Source: JAABTH01 sp964492615 (lineage in GTDB: Bacteria; Bacillota; Dethiobacteria; DTU022). Taken from it: a stretch of 64,000 bases of DNA. A model generated the notes under the pieces. It did not search any database and was not told the origin of the DNA. It saw only the letters and a program-made list of their open reading frames with translations. A program made the position numbers and the translations under genes. Shown piece after piece: positions 7,332 to 15,022 of the stretch (position 1 is the stretch's first letter; each line of letters opens with the position of its first letter). Location of the stretch: assembly GCA_964492615.1 (NCBI GenBank), contig CAZBKZ010000004.1, forward strand, positions 1 to 64,000, read 5' to 3'.

Positions 7332-7904
7332 ATGAAAGCCGAAATGATTCAACAGCTGATGCAGGAAATGCTTGGCCACAAACTTTACCGGCATTCTCTT
7401 GCTGTTGCCGAAGAAGCAGTGTCGCTGGCTTGCCGTTATGGAGCTGATCAAAATAAAGCTTTTACAGCCGGTATGGTTCATGACTATGCTAAACGTTACA
7501 GCAGCGATCTACAGGTTACAAAAGCTGAGCAATACGGGATCAGGCTTGATCGGATTACCGGGCTTGAAAGAAAACTGCTTCATGCCCCGGTCGGAGCATA
7601 TCTCATAAAAGAAGAGTTGGGTATAACAGACCGGGAAATAATCAGCGCCGTTGCTTACCATACAACCGGTAGTCCAGGTATGAAGCTTCTGGAAAAGATT
7701 ATTTACCTGGCTGATTATATAGAGCCCGGGCGCTCGTTTAAGGGAGTGGGGGAGATCAGGAAGGCTTCACACTGCAACCTTGACCAGGCTCTTTTGCTTG
7801 CCGTTGAAAATGCAATTAAGTCTGTTCTGGATCGAAATTTGCTTCTCCATCCACGCTCAGTTGCTTTTCGCAATGAACTGGTGGAGAAGCTTACAGGCAG
7901 TTAA
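7332..7904 (+). CDS. yqeK: HD-domain Ap4A hydrolase-type protein YqeK
   Basis: The 190-residue protein matches the YqeK family of HD phosphohydrolases that split diadenosine tetraphosphate symmetrically. Metal-binding residues are visible as H21, H50-D51 (GMVHDYAK), HAPVGA, YHTTG and LADYIEPGR. The family is nearly always next to nadD and rsfS, as here. SD-like GGAGGAGAG is about 15 nt upstream of ATG 7332, a little far; ATG 7344 is an alternative start. It ends 26 nt before rsfS, so the two are cotranscribed. Confidence 0.93.
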   Translation: MKAEMIQQLMQEMLGHKLYRHSLAVAEEAVSLACRYGADQNKAFTAGMVHDYAKRYSSDLQVTKAEQYGIRLDRITGLERKLLHAPVGAYLIKEELGITDREIISAVAYHTTGSPGMKLLEKIIYLADYIEPGRSFKGVGEIRKASHCNLDQALLLAVENAIKSVLDRNLLLHPRSVAFRNELVEKLTGS

Positions 7905-7930
7905 TACAGCCTGCAGGGAGGTGTTGTTAT

Positions 7931-8302
7931 TTGGCGCAGTTAACGGCCGGTTCTTCCAGGAAGCTGGCCCTCTATGCCACGGAGCTGGCATCTGACAAAA
8001 AAGGCAGTGATTTGTGCCTGCTTGAAGTAGGCCGGGTATCAATTGTTGCTGATTATTTCTTACTGATAACTGGTAATACGGCAGTCCAGGTCAGGACAAT
8101 TTGTGACTACCTGATAGAAAGCATGAAAAAACAGGGGCACAGTCCTTTGCGAATTGAAGGATACAGGGAAGCCTGGTGGGTTGTAATCGATTTTGGTTTG
8201 ATTGTTGTGCACATTTTTCAACCCGAAGCACGTGTTTTTTATGACCTTGAAAGGCTTTGGAGTGAAGCCCCGCAGGTAATTCTGGAAACTCCTGATCAGT
8301 AA
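7931..8302 (+). CDS. rsfS: Ribosomal silencing factor RsfS
   Basis: RsfS (YbeB/Iojap family) binds L14 on the 50S subunit and blocks subunit joining in starvation. The 123-residue protein has the family core: VADYFLLITGNTAVQVRTI, GYREAWWVVIDFGLIVVHIF and the ending YDLERLWSEAP. Translation starts at TTG 7931 after SD GGGAGGTG (7917-7924). It is the last gene of the nadD-yqeK-rsfS run. Confidence 0.95.
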   Translation: MAQLTAGSSRKLALYATELASDKKGSDLCLLEVGRVSIVADYFLLITGNTAVQVRTICDYLIESMKKQGHSPLRIEGYREAWWVVIDFGLIVVHIFQPEARVFYDLERLWSEAPQVILETPDQ

Positions 8303-8347
8303 AATAACCTAGCTGACCGGCAACCTGTTGATGGTGGTGATAATCAA

Positions 8348-9208
8348 TTGATCTCAGAAAAAGATCTGCGCCGGGAATCTCGTGAAGGAGTTAATCCCGG
8401 TGGAGAAAAATACAACTACCTGAGCGTTGAAGCGGTTGGAACGCTTTCGGATCATACTGGTGAAGAAAGGCGTTCTGTTGAACTGGCTGCCCTTAAGGCA
8501 GGTATTATTCCCGAAAGATACCAGCGCAGTATAGGCACTGTTGGTATTAACGGACAGATTAAGCTACTTGAAGCCAGGGTGGGCGTAGCAGGTTGTGGCG
8601 GGCTCGGTGGTATTACCCTGGAAATGCTGGCCCGGATGGGTGTGGGGACACTGGTTGCTGTCGATGATGACACTTTTGCCGATAGCAATCTTAACCGCCA
8701 GCTACTGGCCCTGGAAGAAAACCTGGGTCGGCCAAAAGTGGAAGCTGCTGCATCGAGGATAAAAATGGTCAATAGTGCAGTTAACCTGGTAACCTACCAC
8801 TGCAGAGGCGATCGTACAAATTTGCCTGAAATATTTGCCGGCTGTAACCTGGTCATTGACTGTCTTGATAACCTTCACTCAAGATTTGATCTCGAAAAAG
8901 CCTGCATAAAACTAAATGTGCCGCTGGTCCATGGTGCCATTGCCGGTTTTCTTGGCCAGGTGGCAGTAATCAGGCCTGATAAACCCCTGCTGGCTTCAAT
9001 ATACGGGTCAGAATCCGATCGCAGCAGTGACAGGGGTGTGGAAAGAGAACTGGGTAATCCTGCGACAACACCCTCCATGATCGCTTCGTGGCAGGTTATT
9101 GAAGCGGTTAAATACCTTGCCAGGCTTGACGGAGTGCTTCCTTCCGGAAAAATGTTAATCATCGATATGTATTCTGGGGAATCTTACCAGCTGGAGCTGT
9201 CAGGGTAA
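8348..9208 (+). CDS. ThiF/HesA/MoeB-family E1-like adenylyltransferase
   Basis: The 286-residue protein has a Rossmann ATP-binding motif VAGCGGLGG (80-88), the conserved DDDTFADSNLNRQLL block, GRPKVEAAASRI and a CLDNLHSRFDLEKAC stretch. Family members adenylate the C-terminal Gly-Gly of ThiS or MoaD, or activate other carboxylates. The CxxC zinc pairs of MoeB/ThiF are not seen, and no ThiS/MoaD-type gene is nearby, so the partner cannot be named. About 60 residues at the N-terminus precede the usual RYQRSIGTVGINGQ start region. TTG 8348 is the likely start. It is more like HesA than true MoeB. Confidence 0.75.
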   Translation: MISEKDLRRESREGVNPGGEKYNYLSVEAVGTLSDHTGEERRSVELAALKAGIIPERYQRSIGTVGINGQIKLLEARVGVAGCGGLGGITLEMLARMGVGTLVAVDDDTFADSNLNRQLLALEENLGRPKVEAAASRIKMVNSAVNLVTYHCRGDRTNLPEIFAGCNLVIDCLDNLHSRFDLEKACIKLNVPLVHGAIAGFLGQVAVIRPDKPLLASIYGSESDRSSDRGVERELGNPATTPSMIASWQVIEAVKYLARLDGVLPSGKMLIIDMYSGESYQLELSG

Positions 9209-9286
9209 TAATTCCAGGAAATCGATTTGTCGTGAACTGCATGGATCACCATGCGATGCTGGAAAGGGTCGGTTGTCACTTGGCTA

Positions 9287-9315
9287 TTGACAACAAAGAC
9301 AGCCCTGCATATAAT
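9287..9315 (+). promoter_or_regulatory. Consensus sigma-A promoter of the leuS T-box transcript
   Basis: Perfect -35 TTGACA (9287-9292), 17-nt spacer, perfect -10 TATAAT (9310-9315). The start would be near 9322, so one transcript would carry the T-box stem I, the tRNA-Ala and leuS. Confidence 0.92.
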
Positions 9316-9500
9316 GTTATGTGTAATTGAGCTGCTATATAAAATTTGATGATGGGAAGCAGTAAGCAGGGATGCTTAAACAGAGAGCCGGGATTGCTGG
9401 AAACCGGCAGGCTTAACTTCTGAACTCGTCCCGGAGAAGCGGTGGTAAAAAACCTCCGCCGTATGCCGGCGATAACGGCTGAAAGCGGGTAACAAAACGG

Positions 9501-9575
9501 GGGGCTGTGGCGCAGTGGGAGCGCGCTTCCTTGGCATGGAAGAGGTCGCGGGTTCAACTCCCGCCAGCTCCACCA
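9501..9575 (+). tRNA. tRNA-Ala(GGC)
   Basis: A complete cloverleaf: acceptor GGGGCTG / CAGCTCC, D-stem GCGC/GCGC with GG in the loop, anticodon stem CTTCC/GGAAG around TTGGCAT (anticodon GGC at 9533-9535, reading GCC), T-stem GCGGG/CCCGC with TTCAACT, discriminator A and encoded CCA. The alanine identity pair G3:U70 is present, so it should be charged with alanine. It lies inside the leuS T-box leader, 68 nt after stem I and 18 nt before the T-box sequence. It must share the leader transcript unless a hidden promoter exists. Confidence 0.95.
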
Positions 9576-9611
9576 AAACTTTGTTTCACCAATAAGGGTG
9601 GTACCGCGGGT

Positions 9612-9644
9612 AAAAATCCGTCCCTTGACCGGGCGGGTTTTTTT
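9612..9644 (+). terminator. T-box regulated terminator of leuS
   Basis: CCGTCC (9618-9623) pairs with GGGCGG (9631-9636) and runs into T8. The 5' arm competes with the antiterminator that AAGGG and GCGGG of the T-box would form. Confidence 0.9.
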
Positions 9645-9676
9645 ATTGCAGAATTTTGAAGACGGAGGTTATCAGG

Positions 9677-12154
9677 TTGAGCAGTTATGATCCAGCTGTA
9701 ATAGAAAAAAAATGGCAGAAAAAATGGGCTGCCGATGATTCATTTAAATCAGAAATCGATAGTCAGAAAACCAAGTATTATGTTCTTGAAATGTTCCCCT
9801 ATCCCTCGGGTAAGCTGCACATGGGGCACATGCGCGTTTACTCGATCGGCGATGTGCTGGCCAGGTTTTTACGTATGCGCGGCTTCAACGTTATTCACCC
9901 CATGGGTTGGGATGCCTTTGGATTGCCTGCAGAAAATGCAGCGATCGACAACAGGGTTAATCCTGCCGAATGGACTGCCAAAAATATCAGTCACATGAAA
10001 GATCAGCAAAACCGCCTCGGGGTAAGTTATGACTGGAAACGCGAAGTAAACACTTCTGCCCCTGATTATTACCGCTGGTCACAGTGGTTATTCCTGCTGA
10101 TGCATGAACGAGGATTGGCTTATAAGAAAAAAGCCAGCGTTAACTGGTGTGAAACCTGTGAAACAGTGCTGGCCAACGAACAGGTGGAACAGGGGCTCTG
10201 CTGGCGCTGCTCTTCCCCGGTTGAAACCCGCGACCTGAAGCAGTGGTTCCTGCGGATTACCGATTATGGCGAGCGCCTGCTCCAGGACCTTGAGCGGTTG
10301 GAAGATTGGCCTGAACGGGTTAAAATAATGCAGAAAAACTGGATTGGCAGAAGTGAAGGTGCAGAAATATCTTTTAAGGTAAAGGAACTGGCCGGCGAGG
10401 AGATTCGCACTTTTACTACCCGTCCGGATACTTTGTTCGGAGTAACATCAATGGTTCTTGCTCCCGAACATCCCATGGTCAAAAAACTGGTTGAGGGAAC
10501 AGACCGTGAAAAAGAGATTCTTGATTTTGCAGCTAAGGTCAGGAAAGAAAGCGAGATAGAGAGAACCTCTGAAGATGCACCAAAGATCGGCCTTTTAACA
10601 GGCAGGCATGTTATTAACCCGGTAAACGGAGAAGAGGTTCCTGTGCTTGTCGGCAACTATGTTCTAATCGGTTATGGAACCGGGGCGGTAATGGGAGTTC
10701 CCGCCCATGACCAGCGCGATTTTGAATTCGCCCGTAAGCACAACCTGCCGGTCAGGGTTGTTATTCAGCCTGAGGGTGAACAGCTTGATGCAGACAAAAT
10801 GACCATGGCTTACCCGGGAGAAGGGAAGATGGTCAATTCAGAACAGTTTAACGGGATGGATAACGAGGAAGGTATGAAAGCGGTAACTGACTTTCTTGAA
10901 GAGAAAGGCTTTGGAAGCTTCAAAGTAACCTATCGTCTGCGTGATTGGCTTATTTCACGGCAGCGCTACTGGGGGGCGCCTATTCCAATTATTAATTGCG
11001 AAAAGTGCGGTGCCGTCCCTGTGCCCCTGGAAGATCTTCCCGTCATGCTGCCTGATAAAGTTGAGCTGTCGGGGAACAGGGTTCCTCCTCTTTCTCACTA
11101 CGAAGACTTCATCAATACAACCTGCCCGCTATGTGGCGGGGCAGCCAGGCGTGAAACAGATACCATGGACACATTTATCTGCTCATCATGGTATTTTCTG
11201 CGTTATACAAGCCCCGGTGCAGACCAGGCTCCCTTTCATCCCGAAGATGCAGATTACTGGATGCCTGTTGATCAATATATCGGGGGCATTGAACATGCGG
11301 TTTTGCACCTGCTTTATGCCCGCTTTTTTACAAAAGTGCTATTTGATGCCGAAATGGTTAAATGCGAAGAGCCTTTCAGCAGGCTTCTGGCCCAGGGTAT
11401 GGTCTACAAGGATGGGGCCAAGATGTCAAAATCAAAAGGCAATGTTGTTACACCTGATGAAATTGTAAAAAAATATGGAGCAGATACGGGGCGTATCTTT
11501 ATCCTTTTTGCCGCCCCTCCGGAAAAAGATTTAGACTGGAATGACCAGGGTGTGGAGGGAGCTCATCGTTTTCTGCGCCGGATCTGGAAGATGGTTGAAG
11601 AATGCAAAGACCAGTTTGCCTGCGGAGGCGGTTCTGCAGATATTGGTGAGGCAGAAAATGAACTTGAACGGGCCCTTCATGGGACGATAAAAAAAGTAAC
11701 TTATGATATTCAGGAGCGTTTTAATTTTAATACCGCGATCAGTTCAATTATGGAACTGGTTAATGCAGTCTACGCATACCGCCTTAACGTTGAAAGTTCA
11801 AAACAGAATCATCAATTGCTCCGGGATACCCTAAATAAAACTATTTTACTTTTAGCGCCTTTTGCTCCTCACCTGGCGGAAGAAGCCTGGATGATTCAGG
11901 GCCACAATGACAGCGTGCACAGCCAGGCCTGGCCGGAATTCAATCCGGATAAACTAATTGTTGAAGAAGTAGAAGTGGTCGTCCAGATTAATGGTAAGGT
12001 ACGCGGAAGGGTTGTAGTGCCGGCTGATTGTTCTGATGATTACTTAATCAGTGCTGCCCGCAGCGCCGACAGGGTAGGCGAACTGCTTAAAGGTAAACAA
12101 ATTGTAAAGGTTATTACCGTGCCTGGCCGGCTTGTTAATATTGTCGTTCGCTAA
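9677..12154 (+). CDS. leuS: Leucyl-tRNA synthetase
   Basis: This class I synthetase shows the HIGH motif as HMGH (48-51), HPMGWDAFGLPAENAAI, the CP1 editing domain with TTRPDTLFG and GTGAVMGVPAHDQRD, the zinc-binding CX2C pairs, WYFLRYTSP, and KMSKS near residue 582. It ends with the bacterial C-terminal domain (VQINGKVRGR). The frame opens at TTG 9656, but SD GGAGG (9664-9668) is correctly spaced for TTG 9677, giving 825 residues. Expression should be raised when uncharged tRNA-Leu reads the T-box. It is followed 14 nt later by a radical SAM gene, which may be cotranscribed. Confidence 0.97.
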   Translation: MSSYDPAVIEKKWQKKWAADDSFKSEIDSQKTKYYVLEMFPYPSGKLHMGHMRVYSIGDVLARFLRMRGFNVIHPMGWDAFGLPAENAAIDNRVNPAEWTAKNISHMKDQQNRLGVSYDWKREVNTSAPDYYRWSQWLFLLMHERGLAYKKKASVNWCETCETVLANEQVEQGLCWRCSSPVETRDLKQWFLRITDYGERLLQDLERLEDWPERVKIMQKNWIGRSEGAEISFKVKELAGEEIRTFTTRPDTLFGVTSMVLAPEHPMVKKLVEGTDREKEILDFAAKVRKESEIERTSEDAPKIGLLTGRHVINPVNGEEVPVLVGNYVLIGYGTGAVMGVPAHDQRDFEFARKHNLPVRVVIQPEGEQLDADKMTMAYPGEGKMVNSEQFNGMDNEEGMKAVTDFLEEKGFGSFKVTYRLRDWLISRQRYWGAPIPIINCEKCGAVPVPLEDLPVMLPDKVELSGNRVPPLSHYEDFINTTCPLCGGAARRETDTMDTFICSSWYFLRYTSPGADQAPFHPEDADYWMPVDQYIGGIEHAVLHLLYARFFTKVLFDAEMVKCEEPFSRLLAQGMVYKDGAKMSKSKGNVVTPDEIVKKYGADTGRIFILFAAPPEKDLDWNDQGVEGAHRFLRRIWKMVEECKDQFACGGGSADIGEAENELERALHGTIKKVTYDIQERFNFNTAISSIMELVNAVYAYRLNVESSKQNHQLLRDTLNKTILLLAPFAPHLAEEAWMIQGHNDSVHSQAWPEFNPDKLIVEEVEVVVQINGKVRGRVVVPADCSDDYLISAARSADRVGELLKGKQIVKVITVPGRLVNIVVR

Positions 12155-12168
12155 CCGGGGGCATTGAC

Positions 12169-13509
12169 TTGAGTTTATTAAAAGAAGGACATGAACTGCA
12201 GTCTTTACTGGTTGAAGCAGTACGGGAACACAATGTGCTGCCCCTGACCGGGATCTGTAACCTGTCCTGTATTTTTTGCAGCCACAAGCATAATCCTCCC
12301 CAAACCAGGGCTTACAGTTTTCTACCGCTTCCCGGAAATGTATGGTCTGATTTAGTGCAATACCTGGATCCCGGCAGAAAGATCATCATTGGTGAATCGG
12401 CAACCAGGTTACGCGAGGGGGAGCCGTTTACTCACCCCGCGATCCTTGATATTATTAAAAAGATTCGCCTTTTGTATCCCTCAACCCCAATTCAGGTTAC
12501 CACTAACGCATCGCTCCTCACAGAAAAAATTGTCGATTTCCTGGTCGACCAGCAACCCCTGGAGCTGGTGCTTTCTCTCAACAGCGCCTCTGTAAAGGGC
12601 CGTGCTCTTTTAATGAATGATCATGAACCACACAATGCTCTTGCTGCGCCGGAACTTTTACACCGCTCCAGGTTGCCCTTTCACGGCAGTCTTGTTGCCC
12701 TTCCTCACCTGGTTGGTTATGAAGACCTGCGGCAGACAATTTTTATTCTTGATCAGGCCGGCGCAGATACCATACGTATTCTGAAACCCGGTTATACTGC
12801 GTTAAGCGCTTCTGAAGCAATCCCGCCCCCGGGAACAGAGCAGGAGCTTGAAAGTTTTGCTGCCGGGCTGGAAAATAGTCTGCAGGCAGTTCTGTTGCCT
12901 GAGCCGCCGGCAGTTGATAACCTTGAACCTGTAATAAAGGGAGTAATTTACAATAGCAAGGCTTACAAAGCAGGAATAATGAGAGGAGACCTTATTGAGC
13001 AGGTAGATGACCGGAAACCAGGAAGCAGGGTTGATGCTTTTCATATTATTGATAATAAAGAAAATCCCGGCTTGGGCATTTTGCGCAACGGGCAGTTCTG
13101 CAGAATAAACCTTAATAAAAAAGTGGGTGAAGTATCAGGCCTGGTTTTTGATTATGATCTTGATCCTCTCCAGGTTGAAGCAGTCAGCAGGCAGCAAGTG
13201 GCAGGAGAGAAGACCTTGATGCTTGTATCTGACCCTTCATTGGTCCGCTGGAGAACAGCCCTGGAGAAATATGGCCTAACCGGGATAAACCTGAAAACTG
13301 TCCGGTCAAAATTCTTCGGTGGCTCAATCAACTGTGCCGGGCTGCTAACGGCAGGTGATTTCAGGGCAGCTGTTAAACAGAATGCCGACCTGAAGTTTTA
13401 CAAAAAAATAATAATCCCCGCCGCTGCATTTAATTCGGCCGGTTACGACCTAAGCGGCAAGCACTTCAAGACCCTGGAAGACCTGAGAATTCCCTTTTCT
13501 CTTGCCTGA
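12169..13509 (+). CDS. Radical SAM-PDZ-DUF512-type protein
   Basis: The 446-residue protein starts with a radical SAM core: Cys30, Cys34 and Cys37 in CNLSCIFC bind the 4Fe-4S cluster. A PDZ-like segment follows at about 245-310 (VIYNSKAYKAGIMRGDLIEQVDDR). The C-terminal part carries the DUF512 hallmark FFGGSINCAGLLTAGDF (about 380-396). In the common DUF512 proteins PDZ comes first, so this looks like a permuted or separate subfamily. Substrate unknown. TTG 12169 is the start; the SD is weak, so it may rely on coupling to leuS, 14 nt upstream. Confidence 0.75.
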   Translation: MSLLKEGHELQSLLVEAVREHNVLPLTGICNLSCIFCSHKHNPPQTRAYSFLPLPGNVWSDLVQYLDPGRKIIIGESATRLREGEPFTHPAILDIIKKIRLLYPSTPIQVTTNASLLTEKIVDFLVDQQPLELVLSLNSASVKGRALLMNDHEPHNALAAPELLHRSRLPFHGSLVALPHLVGYEDLRQTIFILDQAGADTIRILKPGYTALSASEAIPPPGTEQELESFAAGLENSLQAVLLPEPPAVDNLEPVIKGVIYNSKAYKAGIMRGDLIEQVDDRKPGSRVDAFHIIDNKENPGLGILRNGQFCRINLNKKVGEVSGLVFDYDLDPLQVEAVSRQQVAGEKTLMLVSDPSLVRWRTALEKYGLTGINLKTVRSKFFGGSINCAGLLTAGDFRAAVKQNADLKFYKKIIIPAAAFNSAGYDLSGKHFKTLEDLRIPFSLA

Positions 13510-13537
13510 TTTTTGCTTTCATTTAAACCGAACCTGC

Positions 13538-13566
13538 TTGACAGTTAAATATTCAAATTATATAAT
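13538..13566 (+). promoter_or_regulatory. Consensus sigma-A promoter upstream of the Asp23 gene
   Basis: -35 TTGACA (13538-13543), 17-nt spacer, -10 TATAAT (13561-13566). The transcript would have a leader of about 130 nt containing a hairpin at 13649-13679. Confidence 0.88.
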
Positions 13567-13648
13567 ATATTACAGAGTTTAAAATAATACCTATAATCAC
13601 CAAGACAATTTCAGGTTATTCCTATCAATAATTGCTGCAGATTTGCAG

Positions 13649-13679
13649 AAAAGGCCGGATAAAAAGATTTCCGGCTTTT
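13649..13679 (+). promoter_or_regulatory. Attenuator-like leader hairpin before the Asp23 gene
   Basis: AAAAGGCCGGA and TCCGGCTTTT pair with a single bulged G, and the stem ends in TTTT just 12 nt before the SD. It resembles a weak terminator inside the leader and could attenuate transcription. Confidence 0.45.
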
Positions 13680-13703
13680 AATATCTTACAAGGAGGATAA
13701 AAA

Positions 13704-14177
13704 ATGGCTAAAAAAGAACATGAGAAAGATTTAGGAATTGAAGAAGCCGTCATCAAATCAGATCAGGATCAAGAAGGAGACAGCATCAGGATCTCGTCGG
13801 AAGTAATTGCTATTATTGCCGGTATTGTTTCGAGCGATATTCACGGTATTGCCGGAATGAGCGGCGGTCTGGTTGGCGGAATTGCCGAGAAACTTGGGAA
13901 AAAAGATTTAACCAAGGGCATTAAGGTTACTGTGGATGGCGACAGCGTTACCATTGATATGAGTGTTATTGCCGAATATGGTGTTCCTATTGTTGAGTCA
14001 ACCGATAAACTGAAAAAAGCAATCAGGGGCAATGTGGAGAAAACAACCGGTTTGAAAGTAAAGGCAATTAATATTAATGTGCTTGGAATAAACATCCCGG
14101 AAGATGAAGAAGAAGCTGCAGAAGTGGAGAAGAAGGAGAATAAAGAGAATAAAGAGAATAAAGAACCTGGCCTGTAA
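13704..14177 (+). CDS. Asp23/Gls24-family envelope stress protein
   Basis: The 157-residue protein has the Asp23 core: IRISSEVIAIIAGIVSSDIHGIAGM, then a VTVDGDSVTIDMSVIAEYGVPI strand region and KAININVLGI. Members are membrane-associated small proteins tied to cell-envelope homeostasis in Gram-positives. The C-terminus is charged and carries a short KEN triplet repeat (encoded by a repeated AATAAAGAG), a low-complexity tail. A perfect promoter and an attenuator-like hairpin precede it, and a terminator follows, so it is a single-gene unit. Confidence 0.9.
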   Translation: MAKKEHEKDLGIEEAVIKSDQDQEGDSIRISSEVIAIIAGIVSSDIHGIAGMSGGLVGGIAEKLGKKDLTKGIKVTVDGDSVTIDMSVIAEYGVPIVESTDKLKKAIRGNVEKTTGLKVKAININVLGINIPEDEEEAAEVEKKENKENKENKEPGL

Positions 14178-14220
14178 GAGTCAGCATTCCGGTTATTGTT
14201 AAAAAACATTGTAATCAAAC

Positions 14221-14246
14221 AGGCGTCCTTTTTAGGGCGCTTTTTT
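14221..14246 (+). terminator. Rho-independent terminator after the Asp23 gene
   Basis: GCGTCC (14223-14228) pairs with GGGCGC (14235-14240), including one G-U pair, and is followed by T6. Confidence 0.85.
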
Positions 14247-14297
14247 ATTCCCGGCAGGAAAAGGAAAAAGTTGCTGGCGGGGAGAATAAGAATTTTG

Positions 14298-14327
14298 TTG
14301 TCTATTTCCCAATCCTTTTATTAAAAT
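14298..14327 (+). promoter_or_regulatory. Likely sigma-A promoter of comEA
   Basis: -35 TTGTCT (14298-14303), 18-nt spacer, -10 TAAAAT (14322-14327), 75 nt before the comEA start. Confidence 0.55.
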
Positions 14328-14401
14328 CGCATAACCAGGCTCTCTCTGTCAATTAAACGAAGCTAATACATACCAGTACAAAAACCAGGGGTGATGCGTT
14401 A

Positions 14402-15001
14402 ATGTTTGAAACACTTAAAGAAAAAATAGGCAATGGCGAAAAAATAGTAATCATTTTACTGGCATTACTCTTGATCGGTGCAGCAGTATGGCGCGGGGCC
14501 GGGCAGAACAGAACAGCGCCCGAGTTGGTTAAGTCCGGTTTTGAGGAGCCGCTTAATCCTGTCCTGGAATCTGTTGAAATAACCGTTCACCTTATCGGGG
14601 CTGTCAATAAACCCGGCATTTACCATCTACCCGAAGGTTCAAGAGTTTACGAACTGCTTGAGCTAGCCGGGGGGGTAAGCCCGGAAGCCGATCAGCAAGC
14701 TATAAACCAGGCCAGGCCTCTATTTGACGGTGAGCAGATTTATATTGCCGGTGCAGAAACCGGGGCTGCGCCGGGTGAGAGAGTAACCATTGTTGAGAAT
14801 TCATCCGTTAAAATAAATATTAATACGGCCGGAACTGCAGAATTAACTACCCTGCCAGGAATTGGTGATGTCCGGGCAGGGCAGATCGTTGCCTACCGTG
14901 AAAAAAACGGATACTTTAAAGACCCCAGGGAATTAATGGATGTCAGCGGTATCGGCGAAAAAACTTATGAAAATATCGCCGACCTGATAACTGTTTATTA
15001 G
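14402..15001 (+). CDS. comEA: ComEA competence DNA-binding protein
   Basis: The 199-residue protein has one N-terminal membrane helix (about 13-30), a SLBB domain (VHLIGAVNKPGIYHLPEGSRVYELLELAGG) and a C-terminal double helix-hairpin-helix (ININTAGTAELTTLPGIGDVRAGQIVAYRE). This is the standard ComEA layout. It binds incoming double-stranded DNA at the outer face of the membrane and passes it to ComEC, whose gene is 18 kb away at 33.5 kb instead of directly downstream as in Bacillus. ATG 14402 follows a GGGGTGATG SD. It converges with the SAH hydrolase gene, with a 21-nt gap. Confidence 0.93.
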   Translation: MFETLKEKIGNGEKIVIILLALLLIGAAVWRGAGQNRTAPELVKSGFEEPLNPVLESVEITVHLIGAVNKPGIYHLPEGSRVYELLELAGGVSPEADQQAINQARPLFDGEQIYIAGAETGAAPGERVTIVENSSVKININTAGTAELTTLPGIGDVRAGQIVAYREKNGYFKDPRELMDVSGIGEKTYENIADLITVY

Positions 15002-15022
15002 AAAGGCAACAGCTCCGATTCT

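Larger units (their letters stand above)
9322..9650 (+). promoter_or_regulatory. Leucine T-box leader of leuS, interrupted by a tRNA gene
   Basis: Stem I runs from GGGA (9354-9357) to TCCC (9429-9432). It holds the AGTA motif (9361-9364), an AGAGAG side followed by a GCCGG/CCGGC distal stem, and the specifier loop GAA-CTC, where CTC (9425-9427) is a leucine codon. Two hairpins follow (GCGG-T-GG / CC-T-CCGC; GCCG/CGGC). The conserved T-box AAGGGTGGTACCGCG is at 9594-9608, with the TGGT bulge (9599-9602) that pairs with the ACCA end of uncharged tRNA-Leu, then the terminator. Between these two halves lies a whole tRNA-Ala gene, where stem III would normally be. Confidence 0.92.

Noticed and set aside
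13841..14218. Antisense Ser-rich open frame across the Asp23 gene
   Set aside because: It is a mirror of the coding strand with low-complexity sequence and no SD.
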